A stretch of 64,000 nt of DNA from assembly GCA_963707555.1 (NCBI GenBank), contig CAVPQM010000024.1, forward strand, positions 310,001 to 374,000. Reading direction: 5' to 3'. Position 1 is the first letter of the stretch; the number at the start of each line of letters is the position of its first letter. This DNA comes from JAFAFN01 sp963707555 (GTDB lineage Bacteria > Actinomycetota > Acidimicrobiia > Acidimicrobiales > Microtrichaceae). This document shows positions 28,303 through 37,625 of this stretch, piece by piece. The position numbers were made by a program, and so were the translations under genes. The notes beneath the pieces are model-generated. The model had not been told where the DNA came from. It saw only the letters and a program-made list of their open reading frames with translations, and ran no database searches.

Positions 28303-28305
28303 AAA

Positions 28306-29463
28306 TCAGCCGCGGTCGACGACCTCGGACGCGCTCGTCGAGTGGGCACCGACCACTTCGATCGCCAGGTCGTCACCGCTTCCCGTCGGAGAGGCCCGCA
28401 ACTCGGCGGCGCAGTTGATCACCACCGCGGTGACGGGCACGGCGAGGAGCACCCCGACGAAGCCGAACAGCGAACCGCCCGCGGCGATGACGATCAGGAT
28501 CACCGCAGGGTGGATCTCGAGCGCCCGGCCGTACACGAGCGGAGCGAGCAGGTCGCCGTCGAACTGCTGCACGACGAACGCCACCACCAGCACGATCAGC
28601 GCCTGTGTCGGGCCCGCGGTGACCAAGGTGACGAGCACCGCCACGGCTCCTGCAGCCACCGCACCGACGAGCGGCACGAAGGCGGCGGCGAAGGTGAGGA
28701 TCATGATCGGCGCGACGAGCGTGCCGCCGACGGCCCACACCGTGACGCCGATCGCGATGGCCTCGACCGTGCCCAGCGCCGTCGAACCGAGCAGATAGCC
28801 CCCGAGGGTCTGCCAGATGCGTCGACAGAGCCGATCAGCGACCCCACGTCGACCAGCGGGCAGGAGCGAGCGGCCCCACGACAGCGCCCTCGTGCCGTCC
28901 TTCAGCATGAAGAAGCTCAGCAGCAGCGAGAGCACCGCACCGGCGGCGATCGACGCGAGCAGGAACGCCCCGCTGGTCAGCGCGGACGACGACGAGCGCA
29001 GGAGATCGGCGCCACGTTCGACGGCCCACTCGCGGGCGTCGTCGATGTCGCCCTGGGTCAGGTCGAAGGGGCCGTCCTCGACGAGCCAGGTCTGCAGGTC
29101 GTCGATGCCCTCGGTGACGGTCTCGCGCACGTCGTCGAACTGGCCGGCGACGGCCGGCACGATGAACCAGGTCGCGACGCCGACGACCAGCAGGAACCCG
29201 AGCACGACGGCCAGCGAGGCGAGCGCCGGCGGGAGGCCCCGATCACGCAGCCACGCGGCGACGGGTTGCAGCGCACGCGTCAACAGCAGCGCGACCGCGA
29301 TCGGCAGCGCGACCACGCTGAGCTGGCCGATCCCCCAGAGCACCACGGCGAGCGCGGCGCCGATGACCAGGAAACGCCAGCTGTAGGCGGCGAGCCGGAC
29401 GACGGTGGGGTGGATCGGACGCTCGGTCACACCCAGAGCCGTACCCCGCGGGGTGAGGGCCAA
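28306..29463 (-). CDS. AI-2E family transporter (PerM-like)
   Basis: 385 aa with about eight membrane helices. The first pair (FLVIGAALAVVLWGIG; VALPIAVALLLTRAL) is followed by a soluble loop and the conserved C-terminal block PLVGAVAAGAVAVLV, IVLVVAFVVQQFDGDLLAPLVYG. Members export small molecules or act as Na+/H+ antiporters; substrate unknown. A later GTG at 29430 is another possible start. Confidence 0.85.
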   Translation of the reverse strand: MALTPRGTALGVTERPIHPTVVRLAAYSWRFLVIGAALAVVLWGIGQLSVVALPIAVALLLTRALQPVAAWLRDRGLPPALASLAVVLGFLLVVGVATWFIVPAVAGQFDDVRETVTEGIDDLQTWLVEDGPFDLTQGDIDDAREWAVERGADLLRSSSSALTSGAFLLASIAAGAVLSLLLSFFMLKDGTRALSWGRSLLPAGRRGVADRLCRRIWQTLGGYLLGSTALGTVEAIAIGVTVWAVGGTLVAPIMILTFAAAFVPLVGAVAAGAVAVLVTLVTAGPTQALIVLVVAFVVQQFDGDLLAPLVYGRALEIHPAVILIVIAAGGSLFGFVGVLLAVPVTAVVINCAAELRASPTGSGDDLAIEVVGAHSTSASEVVDRG

Positions 29464-29483
29464 ACGACGGCGACCGGCCCTGC

Positions 29484-29960
29484 TCAGGCCCCTGGATCGG
29501 CGCCGTGCAGCGCCGCGAGTGCCTGCACGGCGTCCTGACCTCGCGCCGCCGGCACGAGCAGGTGGTCGTGGAAGTAGCCGGCGACGACGTTGCAGCTGAT
29601 GTCGTGGGCGGCGAGCGCGGTGGCCACCGCAGCGGTCAGGCCGACCGCCAGCAGCGACGAGTGCACGCGCAGGGTGATCCTCGACATCGGGGGTGGATCG
29701 TGCGGCGTGCAGCCGAGTGCGACCGCCTCGTCCCGGCGCTGCGCGTCGATGATCACGGTGGTCCCCTCGTGCTCGACGACCGTCGCGACGGGATCCAGGG
29801 CGCGGGTGTCGAGTCCGCGTGGACCGGTCATGACGAGATACGTGGAGTCGTCGAGCAGCGGGTCCATCGACGCGAGCAGCTCGGCGAGGCCCGTGCCGCC
29901 GGTTCCGCCCGTGCCGGTTCCGCCCGTGCCGGTTCCGGCAGCCTCGTCCGGCCCGGTCAC
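29484..29960 (-). CDS. ACT-domain protein
   Basis: 158 aa. GTG start overlaps the pyrE stop (GTGA), so translation is coupled. The N-terminus has a Gly/Thr linker encoded by a 15-bp repeat (29898-29940), then a two-ACT-like core ending SSLLAVGLTAAVATALAAHD and a ISCNVVAGYFHDHLLVP strand. This resembles small ACT-domain regulators that bind amino acids. Ligand unknown. Confidence 0.72.
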   Translation of the reverse strand: MTGPDEAAGTGTGGTGTGGTGGTGLAELLASMDPLLDDSTYLVMTGPRGLDTRALDPVATVVEHEGTTVIIDAQRRDEAVALGCTPHDPPPMSRITLRVHSSLLAVGLTAAVATALAAHDISCNVVAGYFHDHLLVPAARGQDAVQALAALHGADPGA

Positions 29961-30562
29961 GCCGTGACGCCCACCGGCACGATGCCCAGGTCGCGGTAGG
30001 TGAACACCGGCAGGTAGGTGACGCCGTGCTGCTCGAAGTAGGCAGCCGCGATGTCGCTGCGGTCGACGAGGGTCACCGCCGCGACGACCGTCGCGCCGGT
30101 GTCGACGACCTTCTGGTGGGCCTGCTGGGCCGAGCCCCCGGTGGTGACGATGTCGTCGACGAGCAGCACCCGGACCCCGGGTCCGAGCTTCGCGCCCTCG
30201 ACCAGCTGGTTCGTGCCACGGCCCTTGGGCTGCTTGCGCACCACGAACCACTCGTGGTCGTCGCGCAGATGGGTGACGACGCCGTGAGCGAACTGATCCG
30301 CGCCCAACGTGAGGCCGCCGACGGCGTCCCACTCGATGCCGGCCGCGGCGACCTGGTCGGCGATCACCCGGCAGGCCAGGTCGAGGGCCGAGCCGCGCGA
30401 CAGCCCGGCCTTCGCGTCGATGAAGTCCCGGCTCATCTCGCCCGAGGAGAGCTCGCGGGGCTCGTCGAACTGGATGAGCGCCCGGGACCGGACGATCTCG
30501 AGCAGGTCCGCTCGGTCGGAGGCGTGTGCAGCTGCATCGGGGGCGTCGACGTCGGGGGCCAT
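29957..30562 (-). CDS. pyrE: Orotate phosphoribosyltransferase
   Basis: 201 aa pyrimidine-pathway enzyme making OMP from orotate and PRPP. The PRPP-binding motif RVLLVDDIVTTGGS is complete; the catalytic loop KPKGRGTNQ-like RKQPKGRGTNQLVEGA is also present. Coupled by overlap to the ACT-domain gene downstream, which may sense pyrimidine or amino-acid state. Confidence 0.93.
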   Translation of the reverse strand: MAPDVDAPDAAAHASDRADLLEIVRSRALIQFDEPRELSSGEMSRDFIDAKAGLSRGSALDLACRVIADQVAAAGIEWDAVGGLTLGADQFAHGVVTHLRDDHEWFVVRKQPKGRGTNQLVEGAKLGPGVRVLLVDDIVTTGGSAQQAHQKVVDTGATVVAAVTLVDRSDIAAAYFEQHGVTYLPVFTYRDLGIVPVGVTA

Positions 30563-30619
30563 GCCGTGGATCGTAGACGGGAGCCTCGAGCCCCGATCAG
30601 GCCGACGAGGCCCGGTGCA

Positions 30620-31003
30620 TCACGACGGGTCGTCGAAGAGCTCGGTCAGGCGGTGCAGGCGACGGTCCCACGCTGCGCCGGTCTCGTCGATCCACTCGAC
30701 CGCGCTGCGAAGCGGTACCGGGTCCGCCCGGTACTGCGTCTCGCGACCCTGGCGCTCGGCGACGACGAGCCCTGCTCGGTCCAGCACGCCGAGGTGCTTC
30801 GAGACCGCCTGGCGCGAGATCTCGCGCTCCGCGGCCAGACGTGTCGCGGTGGTCGGGCCCAGGTCGGCCACCGCGCGCAGCAGCTCGCGCCGCGTGCCGT
30901 CCGCGAGCGCGGCGAACACGGCATCGACGTGGGGTGAGCCGACGTGGGATGCGTCGACGGGAGGTGGGTTCGAGTGCCCCGATGCCGCGCGGTCGGTGCT
31001 CAC
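30620..31003 (-). CDS. ArsR-family winged-helix regulator
   Basis: 127 aa. wHTH: FAALADGTRRELLRAVADL, TTATRLAAEREISRQAVSKH (recognition helix), LGVLDRAGLVVAERQGRETQ. No metal-binding Cys pair, typical of ArsR proteins that are paired with AHSA1/SRPBCC proteins. Start overlaps the SRPBCC stop by four bases. Confidence 0.88.
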   Translation of the reverse strand: MSTDRAASGHSNPPPVDASHVGSPHVDAVFAALADGTRRELLRAVADLGPTTATRLAAEREISRQAVSKHLGVLDRAGLVVAERQGRETQYRADPVPLRSAVEWIDETGAAWDRRLHRLTELFDDPS

Positions 31004-31431
31004 ACCAGGACGAGACGGTGCTGCTCCAGCACCGCGCCCAGGGCGAGCAGGCAGCGGGTCCAGCGGTCGCCCGACGACCCGTGTACCGATGCGTCCACCC
31101 GGTCACCGGCGCGGGACCCGCCGGGCAGGTCGAGGAGGGTCTCACGGATGACGATCTGTGTGCCGGCCTCGTGGTCCTCGAGGTGCACGACGACCTCGCT
31201 GCACTGCTCGGGATCGTCGACGGGGGACCAGCTCCAGCGCACGCCGCCGTCGGGCTCGATGCGGTGGTCCGACACGCGCCGCGTCACGCCGTCGTCGGTG
31301 ACGACGCGAGCGTGGCCGTCGCCGAGGTCGGTCCAAGGGCCCAGCCACGCCGAGAGCAGCTCGGCGTCGAGCAGCGCCTCGCGCACCGTGTCGAGGTCGC
31401 CGGGGACGAGAGCGGATCGTTCGGTCTGCAT
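31000..31431 (-). CDS. SRPBCC (AHSA1-like) protein
   Basis: 143 aa from ATG 31431, beginning MQTERSALVPGDLDTVREAL. Helix-grip fold features: LLSAWLGPWTDLGDG, RWSWSPVDDPEQCSEVVVHL and a C-terminal helix DRWTRCLLALGAVLEQ. These proteins bind hydrophobic ligands and often form an operon with ArsR regulators, as here. Function of this pair unknown. Confidence 0.8.
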   Translation of the reverse strand: MQTERSALVPGDLDTVREALLDAELLSAWLGPWTDLGDGHARVVTDDGVTRRVSDHRIEPDGGVRWSWSPVDDPEQCSEVVVHLEDHEAGTQIVIRETLLDLPGGSRAGDRVDASVHGSSGDRWTRCLLALGAVLEQHRLVLV

Positions 31432-31435
31432 ACGT

Positions 31436-31500
31436 GCAACGTAGCGGTTGCGTGTCGTCATGTGAACTCGTACGCTCGAACACGCAACCAATGGGTTGCG
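31436..31500. promoter_or_regulatory. Two GCAAC/GTTGC operators in the SRPBCC-clpP divergent region
   Basis: GCAAC-N6-GTTGC (31436-31451) and a longer perfect CGCAACC-AATG-GGTTGCG (31483-31500) share the same half-site. They flank the divergent start region and are probable sites for the ArsR protein, giving autoregulation and perhaps clpP control. Confidence 0.6.
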
Positions 31501-31518
31501 CTCAGATACGGAGGTCCC

Positions 31519-32127
31519 ATGCTCGTCCCCACCGTCCTGTTGTCCGGCCCCCAGGGTGAGCGGGCCTACGACCTGTACTCCCGGTTGCTGTCGGACCGCA
31601 TCGTCTTCCTCGGATCCGCCATCGACGACCAGGTCGCCAACCTGGTCGTCGGCCAGCTGCTGCACCTCGACGCCGAGCAGCCCGATCGGCCGATCAGCCT
31701 CTACATCAACAGCCCCGGCGGCGAGATGACCGGGTTCTTCGCGATCGCCGACACGATGCAGTTCGTCTCGGCACCGGTGTCGACCATCTGCGTCGGCCAG
31801 GCAGCCTCGGCCGCGGCGGTCCTGCTCGCCGCCGGTGAGCCGGGTCACCGGTACGCCCTGCCGAACTCACGCGTGCTGCTGCACCAGCCGCACGGTGGCG
31901 CGCAGGGGCAGTCGGTCGACATCGAGATCCAGGTGCGCGAGATGGTCGAGATGCGCGAGCGCATGGTCGAGATGCTCGTCGCCGCGACCGGCCAGGACGC
32001 CGCCCGGATCACCGCGGACCTCGACCGTGACTTCATCCTGCGCGGCCAGCAAGCCGTCCAGTACGGCGTGATCGACCAGGTGCTGCCGTCCCGCCGGGTC
32101 GGAGGGCAGCTGGCCACGGCGGGCTGA
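31519..32127 (+). CDS. clpP: ATP-dependent Clp protease proteolytic subunit
   Basis: 202 aa. Catalytic triad visible: Ser97 in GQAASAAAVLL, His122 in RVLLHQPHGG, Asp171 in DRDFILRG. GAGG precedes the ATG at 31519. It stands alone, with no clpX, trigger factor or second clpP adjacent, although Actinobacteria usually have tandem clpP1P2 elsewhere; it is therefore likely an extra copy. Confidence 0.93.
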   Translation: MLVPTVLLSGPQGERAYDLYSRLLSDRIVFLGSAIDDQVANLVVGQLLHLDAEQPDRPISLYINSPGGEMTGFFAIADTMQFVSAPVSTICVGQAASAAAVLLAAGEPGHRYALPNSRVLLHQPHGGAQGQSVDIEIQVREMVEMRERMVEMLVAATGQDAARITADLDRDFILRGQQAVQYGVIDQVLPSRRVGGQLATAG

Positions 32128-32168
32128 GCCCGGCGGTCTGACCCGGCGGGACGGTCCCACCGGCGAGC

Positions 32169-33143
32169 TCAGCGAGGCACCGGGGCGCAGGGCAGCGCTT
32201 CCGTGGCCGCCAAGCGCCGGAAGGTCGCGACCTTCGTGGCCGCCGCGTCGCCCACGAAGGTGCCGCGGTCGGGCCCGTCGATCCTGAACTGACCCCCCTC
32301 GTGACGCTCCCCGGGCGTCTGCCACGACGCCGGGTTCCCGTCGACGATCACCCAGACACCGTCGAGCTCGAACGCGCGACAGCGGAGGTCGACGTCGACG
32401 TAGTGCTCACTGCCCACCGACAGGTCGACCGGCGCGGCGCCCGGACCCGGGGCGACGCCCGGTCCGGGCGGAGGAGCGGTCGGGTCAGCCGGCGTGCTCG
32501 TCGAAGGAGCAGCAGTCGTCGACGGATCCGACCCGTCGACGACCCGCAGGCAGCTGTCGCCGCCCTCGAAGGACACCTCGAGGGTCACGGTCCGGCCGGG
32601 TGCCACGTCGACGGTCACCGAGCAGGGCAGGTCGCCCCTCAGGTCGGGGATCGATGGCGGCGGGCCGGCGCCGACGTTCGCCTCGGCGCGGACGACGACG
32701 GGGCCGGCGGGCACCGTGCGACTCAGCACCCCGTCGTAGTACGCGTCGATGTCGGTCCTGCCGGCCTCGGCGAACTCCTCGGTCCACTGCGCCGCGTGGA
32801 GGGTCTCACCCCCGACGGTCTCGAACCGCAGCCCGACCTCGAAGCCCTCGATGAAGATCCCGCCGGTCTCTTCGAGGCGGACGTCGATCTGGCCGGTCCC
32901 GACGGCCTCGTCGCCGCCTGCTGCCGGCCCGTCCGCCGTCGCCGGCGCAGGATCCGCGTCGACGGTCTCGACGACCTCGTCGCTCCCTGCGAGCCACACG
33001 CCGAGGGCCACCGCCACCGCGGCGAGGGCAACCAGGACGAGGCCCGGCACGAGCCACCGGCGTGGGGTCGGTCCCGGATCGCCCGGCGTCGGTGGGGAGG
33101 AGTCGTTGCGGTCGGGGTCGTGGTCGGTGTCGCCGGAGTCCAT
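32169..33143 (-). CDS. Single-pass membrane protein with extracellular domain (unknown)
   Basis: 324 aa. Charged N-terminus, one helix (WLVPGLVLVALAAVAVALGV), then an extracytoplasmic region with a Pro/Ala/Gly linker. Two Cys-containing segments (DLPCSVTVDV; SCLRVVDGS) may pair as disulfides, with a Thr/Pro-rich stretch between. No family recognised. Confidence 0.6.
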   Translation of the reverse strand: MDSGDTDHDPDRNDSSPPTPGDPGPTPRRWLVPGLVLVALAAVAVALGVWLAGSDEVVETVDADPAPATADGPAAGGDEAVGTGQIDVRLEETGGIFIEGFEVGLRFETVGGETLHAAQWTEEFAEAGRTDIDAYYDGVLSRTVPAGPVVVRAEANVGAGPPPSIPDLRGDLPCSVTVDVAPGRTVTLEVSFEGGDSCLRVVDGSDPSTTAAPSTSTPADPTAPPPGPGVAPGPGAAPVDLSVGSEHYVDVDLRCRAFELDGVWVIVDGNPASWQTPGERHEGGQFRIDGPDRGTFVGDAAATKVATFRRLAATEALPCAPVPR

Positions 33144-33212
33144 AGGCCCGTTCTGACGACGAGTCTCCCCGCTCGGTTCCCACGAGACGCGGGTTGCCGG
33201 GAGATCGTGTGC

Positions 33213-34211
33213 TCAGGCGCGGTAGGGCCGGAACGGTGTGAGCGTCGCGAGGGTGAGCGAGGGGTCGACACGTCGCACGTCGTCGACGAAGCCCGACACG
33301 TCGATGTTGAGCGACAGGCCCATCGGCGCGTCGATCGGCGCGAAGAAGTCGTCGAGGTGGTGCGGCACCACCAGCGACGGGTCGAAGGTGGACAGCATGC
33401 GCGGCGTGAACTGCCGGGTCATCGAGCGCCCCGCGATGCAGCACAGCAGCAGGTCGACCGGACCGAGCCGGTACTCGTCCTCGATCAGGTCCGCACTGCC
33501 CAGGTGGTAGATCGTCGTGCCGCCCACCTCGATGTGGATGCCGTACACCTGGCCGCAGCGATACGCGCTGCTCGACAGCGAGTCCAGGGAGTCACACGTC
33601 AGCTCGCCGTCGGAGGGCACCGCGAGCCCCAGCACGAGCTTCGAGTGCCGACTCGGCACGAAGCGCACGGTGAACGGACCGATCTCGTAGACGGCCTGGG
33701 GGTCGACCTCGACGGCGGTGTCGGCCAGGCCGTGCAGCCCCAGCAGGCGCACCACGTTGGACGACCCGTAGACGGCGGCGCCCCGGCGGGCGAGCTCGGG
33801 CACGTCCATCGCGTGGTCGAAGTGGCAATGTCCGATGAGCACCGCGTCGGCGTCCGGCGCCAGCCGGGCCACCACCGCGGGGTCGGTCCGCACGCTCGGC
33901 GAGCCGAGGGTCTCGCCGAGGCCACGACGTGTCAGGAACGGGTCGATCAGGATCGTCGTGCCCTCACAGCTCAGCCGGAACCCGGCCGTGCCGAGCCACT
34001 CGATGCTCGCGCCCGTGGGCAGCACCTGCTGGCCTGCACGCAGCAGGTCGAGCTCGGCCAGCACCGAGCGATCCTCGGCGGCACTACGTCCCGTCGAGTG
34101 CCGCGCGTAGAGCGCGTCGAGCGCCGAGAACAGCCCGTCGCGCAGTCGCCTCGTCGACCGCGCGGGTGGAGTCGACGCAATGGGTTCCGGCGCGGTGGGG
34201 TTCGGCGACAT
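33213..34211 (-). CDS. MBL-fold metallo-hydrolase
   Basis: 332 aa. Metal-site GHCHFDHAMD (HxHxDH), VPSRHSKL and HHLDDFFAP supply the zinc ligands. Related to UlaG/YcjY-like MBL proteins of unknown substrate. Sixteen bases follow the NYN gene, so both are probably co-transcribed. Confidence 0.8.
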   Translation of the reverse strand: MSPNPTAPEPIASTPPARSTRRLRDGLFSALDALYARHSTGRSAAEDRSVLAELDLLRAGQQVLPTGASIEWLGTAGFRLSCEGTTILIDPFLTRRGLGETLGSPSVRTDPAVVARLAPDADAVLIGHCHFDHAMDVPELARRGAAVYGSSNVVRLLGLHGLADTAVEVDPQAVYEIGPFTVRFVPSRHSKLVLGLAVPSDGELTCDSLDSLSSSAYRCGQVYGIHIEVGGTTIYHLGSADLIEDEYRLGPVDLLLCCIAGRSMTRQFTPRMLSTFDPSLVVPHHLDDFFAPIDAPMGLSLNIDVSGFVDDVRRVDPSLTLATLTPFRPYRA

Positions 34212-34227
34212 CTCGGTCCCCGGGCGC

Positions 34228-34684
34228 TCAGTCGGACGCGCGCTTGCGACGGTGATGATGGTGCGTCGACGCGGTCACCTCGGTCGGCGCGGCACCGGCC
34301 AGGTCGAAGACGAACCGCTCGCCGACGCGCTGCAACCGTGCGATGGCGCAGTCCTGCACGGCTCGGTCGGTGACGACCACCACCGAGATCTTCCGAGCGT
34401 CCGCGCAGCGCACCGCAGCGGTGATGAACCCCACGTGGCCGTCGCGGGTGCCGGCCGGCGCCAACACGATGCGCTGGTGGTTGATCTCCTCATCGAGCAG
34501 GGCCTGGTCGCCCGACGACAGCGCCCACTTCGAGCGCGGGATCGCCCACGATCGCGACCACGGAGCCAGGGGCCTGGGCGCGCAGGTCGGCGACCGCGGC
34601 GCTGAGCTGCTCGAACGACGGGGTCACCCGCCGCCAGCCGGCCACGGTGTCGGCGTCGACGATCACGACATCGGGATCAGCCAT
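34228..34684 (-). CDS. NYN/PIN-like RNase-fold protein (apparent frameshift)
   Basis: The N-terminal MADPDVVIVDADTVAGW carries an acidic-site Asp, followed by SVVAIVGDPAL. A +1 error at about 34530 separates this from KWALSSGDQALLDEEI, GTRDGHVGFITAAVRC and VVVVTDRAVQDCA. Corrected length about 151 aa, ending in HHHHRRKR. The arrangement of Asp residues resembles NYN ribonucleases; activity is inferred only. Confidence 0.62.
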
Positions 34685-34719
34685 GCGTGCACGCTACGTG
34701 GTCGGGCCGGTGGCCCTGG

Positions 34720-35892
34720 TCACTCGATCAGTTCGGGCTGGTGCGGGGCGGGCTGGACCGAGGTCGACGGGAAGTCCTCGAGCGGGCCGAGCCGTTCGGC
34801 GTCCCACTCCGAGAACGTGAGCGGCGATCGGGCGTAGGCCAGCAGCAGCCGGGTCAGCGCCACGATCCCGTCGATGTGGGTGCGCTCGTGGCCGTGGGTG
34901 CCGTCGACACCCACGCCGATCAGCGCGGCGCGTGTCTCGGCACCCGCCTCGAGCGCCGCGGCGGCGTCGGAGCGGTAGTGGTCGAACACGTCGCGACGGT
35001 GCGGGATGTCGGTACGTCGGCACAGGGCGAGCAGGCGACGTGTGAGGTGGTAGTCGAAGGGACCGCTCGAGTCCTGCAGCGCGACGGTGACGGCGTCCTC
35101 GCGAGAGGTCTGGCCGGACGCCACCACCGCGGTGTCGATCGAGATGAGCTCGGCGACGTCGCCGTCGAGTCCGTGCGACGCCCCGTGGCCGACCTCTTCG
35201 CTGACGGTGATCAGCACGTGCAGCGGAACGTCGAGCGGATCGCCCTGGGCCTCGAGCACGGCGAGCATCTCGAGCAGTGCGGCGAGCGCGGCCTTGTCGT
35301 CCAGGTGACGGGCCACGACGAACCCGCTCGAGGTGATCGTCGGTTGCGCGTTGAACGCGACGTGGTCACCGACGTGGATGTCGAGCGCCTCGACGTCGTG
35401 TGCCGACTCGACCTGCTCGTCCAGGCGCAGCTCCACGTGGTCCCAGCCGACGCCCTGGGTGTCGACCTCGTCGCCCCAGCGGTGGCCGCTGGCCTTCAGC
35501 GGCATCACCGTGCCCGAATAGGTCACCGCGGGGTCGTCGACGAAGAGGGTGACCCGGGCGCCTTCGGCGAACCGGGCGCTGTGCGTGCCGATCGGTGTGA
35601 GTCGGAGGCGGCCGTTCGGCTTCACCTCACGGACCATCGCTCCGATCGTGTCGGCATGCGCCACCATGGCCCGAGCGGAGCCGGGCGGGCAGCCCGTCGG
35701 GCGGACCGAGATCGCCCCGCGGCGCGTGAGCTCCGGCGACAGACCCAGCTCGACGAGCCGGTCGCCGAGCACCTGGACGACCTCGTCGGTCCGACCGCTC
35801 GGACTCGGGATGCCCAACAGCTGCAGGAGGGTCGCCTGGAGGCGGTCGACGTCGACGGTCTCGCTGCCGGTTCCGTTCGGGTGGCCTGTCAC
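34720..35892 (-). CDS. M42-family peptidase of the NAGGN osmoprotectant cluster
   Basis: 390 aa. Zinc-aminopeptidase motifs: VAHADTIGAM, ARHLDDKAALAALLEM, VSEEVGHGAS and HGHERTHIDGI. The GTG start overlaps the upstream stop (GTGA). This peptidase subfamily is a fixed partner of NAGGN synthesis genes and is proposed to process or recycle the compatible solute. Confidence 0.85.
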   Translation of the reverse strand: MTGHPNGTGSETVDVDRLQATLLQLLGIPSPSGRTDEVVQVLGDRLVELGLSPELTRRGAISVRPTGCPPGSARAMVAHADTIGAMVREVKPNGRLRLTPIGTHSARFAEGARVTLFVDDPAVTYSGTVMPLKASGHRWGDEVDTQGVGWDHVELRLDEQVESAHDVEALDIHVGDHVAFNAQPTITSSGFVVARHLDDKAALAALLEMLAVLEAQGDPLDVPLHVLITVSEEVGHGASHGLDGDVAELISIDTAVVASGQTSREDAVTVALQDSSGPFDYHLTRRLLALCRRTDIPHRRDVFDHYRSDAAAALEAGAETRAALIGVGVDGTHGHERTHIDGIVALTRLLLAYARSPLTFSEWDAERLGPLEDFPSTSVQPAPHQPELIE

Positions 35893-37625
35893 GATCGCCG
35901 CCTCAGGGTCGGGAACAGCAGGTCGACGAACGCCTCGGCGGTCGGCTGCGGTTCGTGGTTGGCCAGGCCGGGGCGTTCGTTCGCCTCGATCATCACGTAG
36001 TCCGGCCCGGTCACGTCGGGCACCAACAGGTCGAGTCCCGTGACCGGGATGTCCAACGCACGAGAGGCGACGACGGCCGCGTCGGCGAGCGCGGGGTGCA
36101 GCTCGTCGGTGACGTCGTGGATCGTGCCGCCCGTGTGCAGGTTGGCCGTGCCCCGCACCTCGACGCGTGCTCCCCCGCAGGGCACCGAGTCGAGGTCCAG
36201 TCCCTGATCGCGCAGCACTGCGAGGGTGACGTCGTCGACCGGGATGGTCGACTCTCCGCCGGTCGCCGCGGCACGGCGGCGGCTCTGCGCGGCGATCAGC
36301 TCTCCGACGGTGTGGCGGTCGTCGCCGACGACGGCGGCGGGCCGTCGTACCGCAGCGGCCACGACGCGGTGGTCGATCACGACGATCCGCAGGTCGTCAC
36401 CGGCGCAGCGCTCCTCGATGAGCACCCGCTCGCAGACCTGTCGGGCCCGTGCCACCGCGGCGGTGAGCTCCCGCGGGTCCTCGACGCCGACGGTGATCCC
36501 GGCGCCCTGTTCGCCACGTGCCGGCTTCACCACCACCGAGCCGAACCGGTCGAGCGCCTCGAGGTCGGTCTCGTCGCCGGACGCAACCAGCGCGTCGGGC
36601 ACGCGCAGTCCCGCGTCTCCCAGGATCCGTCGGGTGACCCGCTTGTCGTCGCAGCGGCTCATCGCGACCGCCGAGGTCAGCTCCGAGAGCGACTCGCGGG
36701 TGACGATGCTCCGCGCGCCGGAGGTGAGCCGGAGCTCTCCCCACTCGGCGTCGAGCACCTCGACCTCGACACCTCGCCGCAGCGCAGCGTCCGCGATGAT
36801 CCGCGCGTACGGGTTCAGCTCGTCCAGGCCCGGCACTGCGCCCGGCACGAAGAGCGGCTCGTTGATCGGGTTCTTCCGCTTGATGCAGTACACGGGGACG
36901 CGCCGGAAGCCGAGCTTCTCGTACAGGCGGATCGCCGGGAGGTTGTCGTGCAGCACGGAGAGGTCCATCGAACGGCGCCCCAGCGTGAGGAACCGCTCCG
37001 CCAGCCCGCGGGCCAGCGCCTCGCCGACCCCGGGTCGTGACGAGTTCGGATCGACCGCCAGGCACCAGAGGCTGGTGCCGCCCTCGGGGTCGTCGAAGGC
37101 CTCGACGTGGTCGACGCCCATGACCGAGCCGATCACCCGGCCCGACGCGGCGTCCTCGGCGATCAGGTAGGTGAACGACGCACCCGCCTGGTTCTCGACG
37201 ATGCGGTCCTCGGGGGCGGTGACCATCGAGTTGAGCAGGTACAGGTGGTTGACGGCGCGTGCGTCGTCGAGCCCCGCCACGGGTCGCACCGTGATGCCCT
37301 TCAGGGCGCGACGACGCGGTCGGTACCCCTCGAACTCGAGCCGGTAGGTGTGGGACGGGTCGATGAACAACTCGTTGGGCGCGTGGCCCACGACCACGTG
37401 CGGGTCGCTGGCGTAGAGGCAGATGTCGCGGCTGCCGGGCTGTTCCGCACGCAGGGCGTTCGCGACCGCCGCGGAGTCGGCGAACGTCTGGCCGAACACC
37501 AGGCGACCCCATCCGCAGTCCACGGTGGCGGCTTCGCGACAACGACCGGTGATCGTGGGCGTGAGCTCGGTCCAGACCTCGTGGCGAGCCTCGCCGGGCG
37601 GACGTTCGACCGAGGACCGCGTCAC
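35889..37625 (-). CDS. ngg: N-acetylglutaminylglutamine synthetase (GNAT + ATP-grasp)
   Basis: 578 aa from GTG 37625 (overlaps the asnO stop by GTGA). The N-terminal half is a GNAT acetyltransferase (SLWCLAVDPNSSRPGVGEAL, then LHDNLPAIRLYEKLGF); the C-terminal half is an ATP-grasp ligase (VVVKPARGEQGAGI, VIEANERPGLANHEP). Makes the N-acetylated Gln-Gln dipeptide precursor of NAGGN, an osmolyte. Confidence 0.86.
   Translation of the reverse strand: MTRSSVERPPGEARHEVWTELTPTITGRCREAATVDCGWGRLVFGQTFADSAAVANALRAEQPGSRDICLYASDPHVVVGHAPNELFIDPSHTYRLEFEGYRPRRRALKGITVRPVAGLDDARAVNHLYLLNSMVTAPEDRIVENQAGASFTYLIAEDAASGRVIGSVMGVDHVEAFDDPEGGTSLWCLAVDPNSSRPGVGEALARGLAERFLTLGRRSMDLSVLHDNLPAIRLYEKLGFRRVPVYCIKRKNPINEPLFVPGAVPGLDELNPYARIIADAALRRGVEVEVLDAEWGELRLTSGARSIVTRESLSELTSAVAMSRCDDKRVTRRILGDAGLRVPDALVASGDETDLEALDRFGSVVVKPARGEQGAGITVGVEDPRELTAAVARARQVCERVLIEERCAGDDLRIVVIDHRVVAAAVRRPAAVVGDDRHTVGELIAAQSRRRAAATGGESTIPVDDVTLAVLRDQGLDLDSVPCGGARVEVRGTANLHTGGTIHDVTDELHPALADAAVVASRALDIPVTGLDLLVPDVTGPDYVMIEANERPGLANHEPQPTAEAFVDLLFPTLRRRS

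Noticed and set aside
32124..32171. Possible terminator between clpP and the convergent gene
   Set aside because: CTGAGC and GCTCAG arms are 36 bases apart with only patchy pairing between them; too weak to call.
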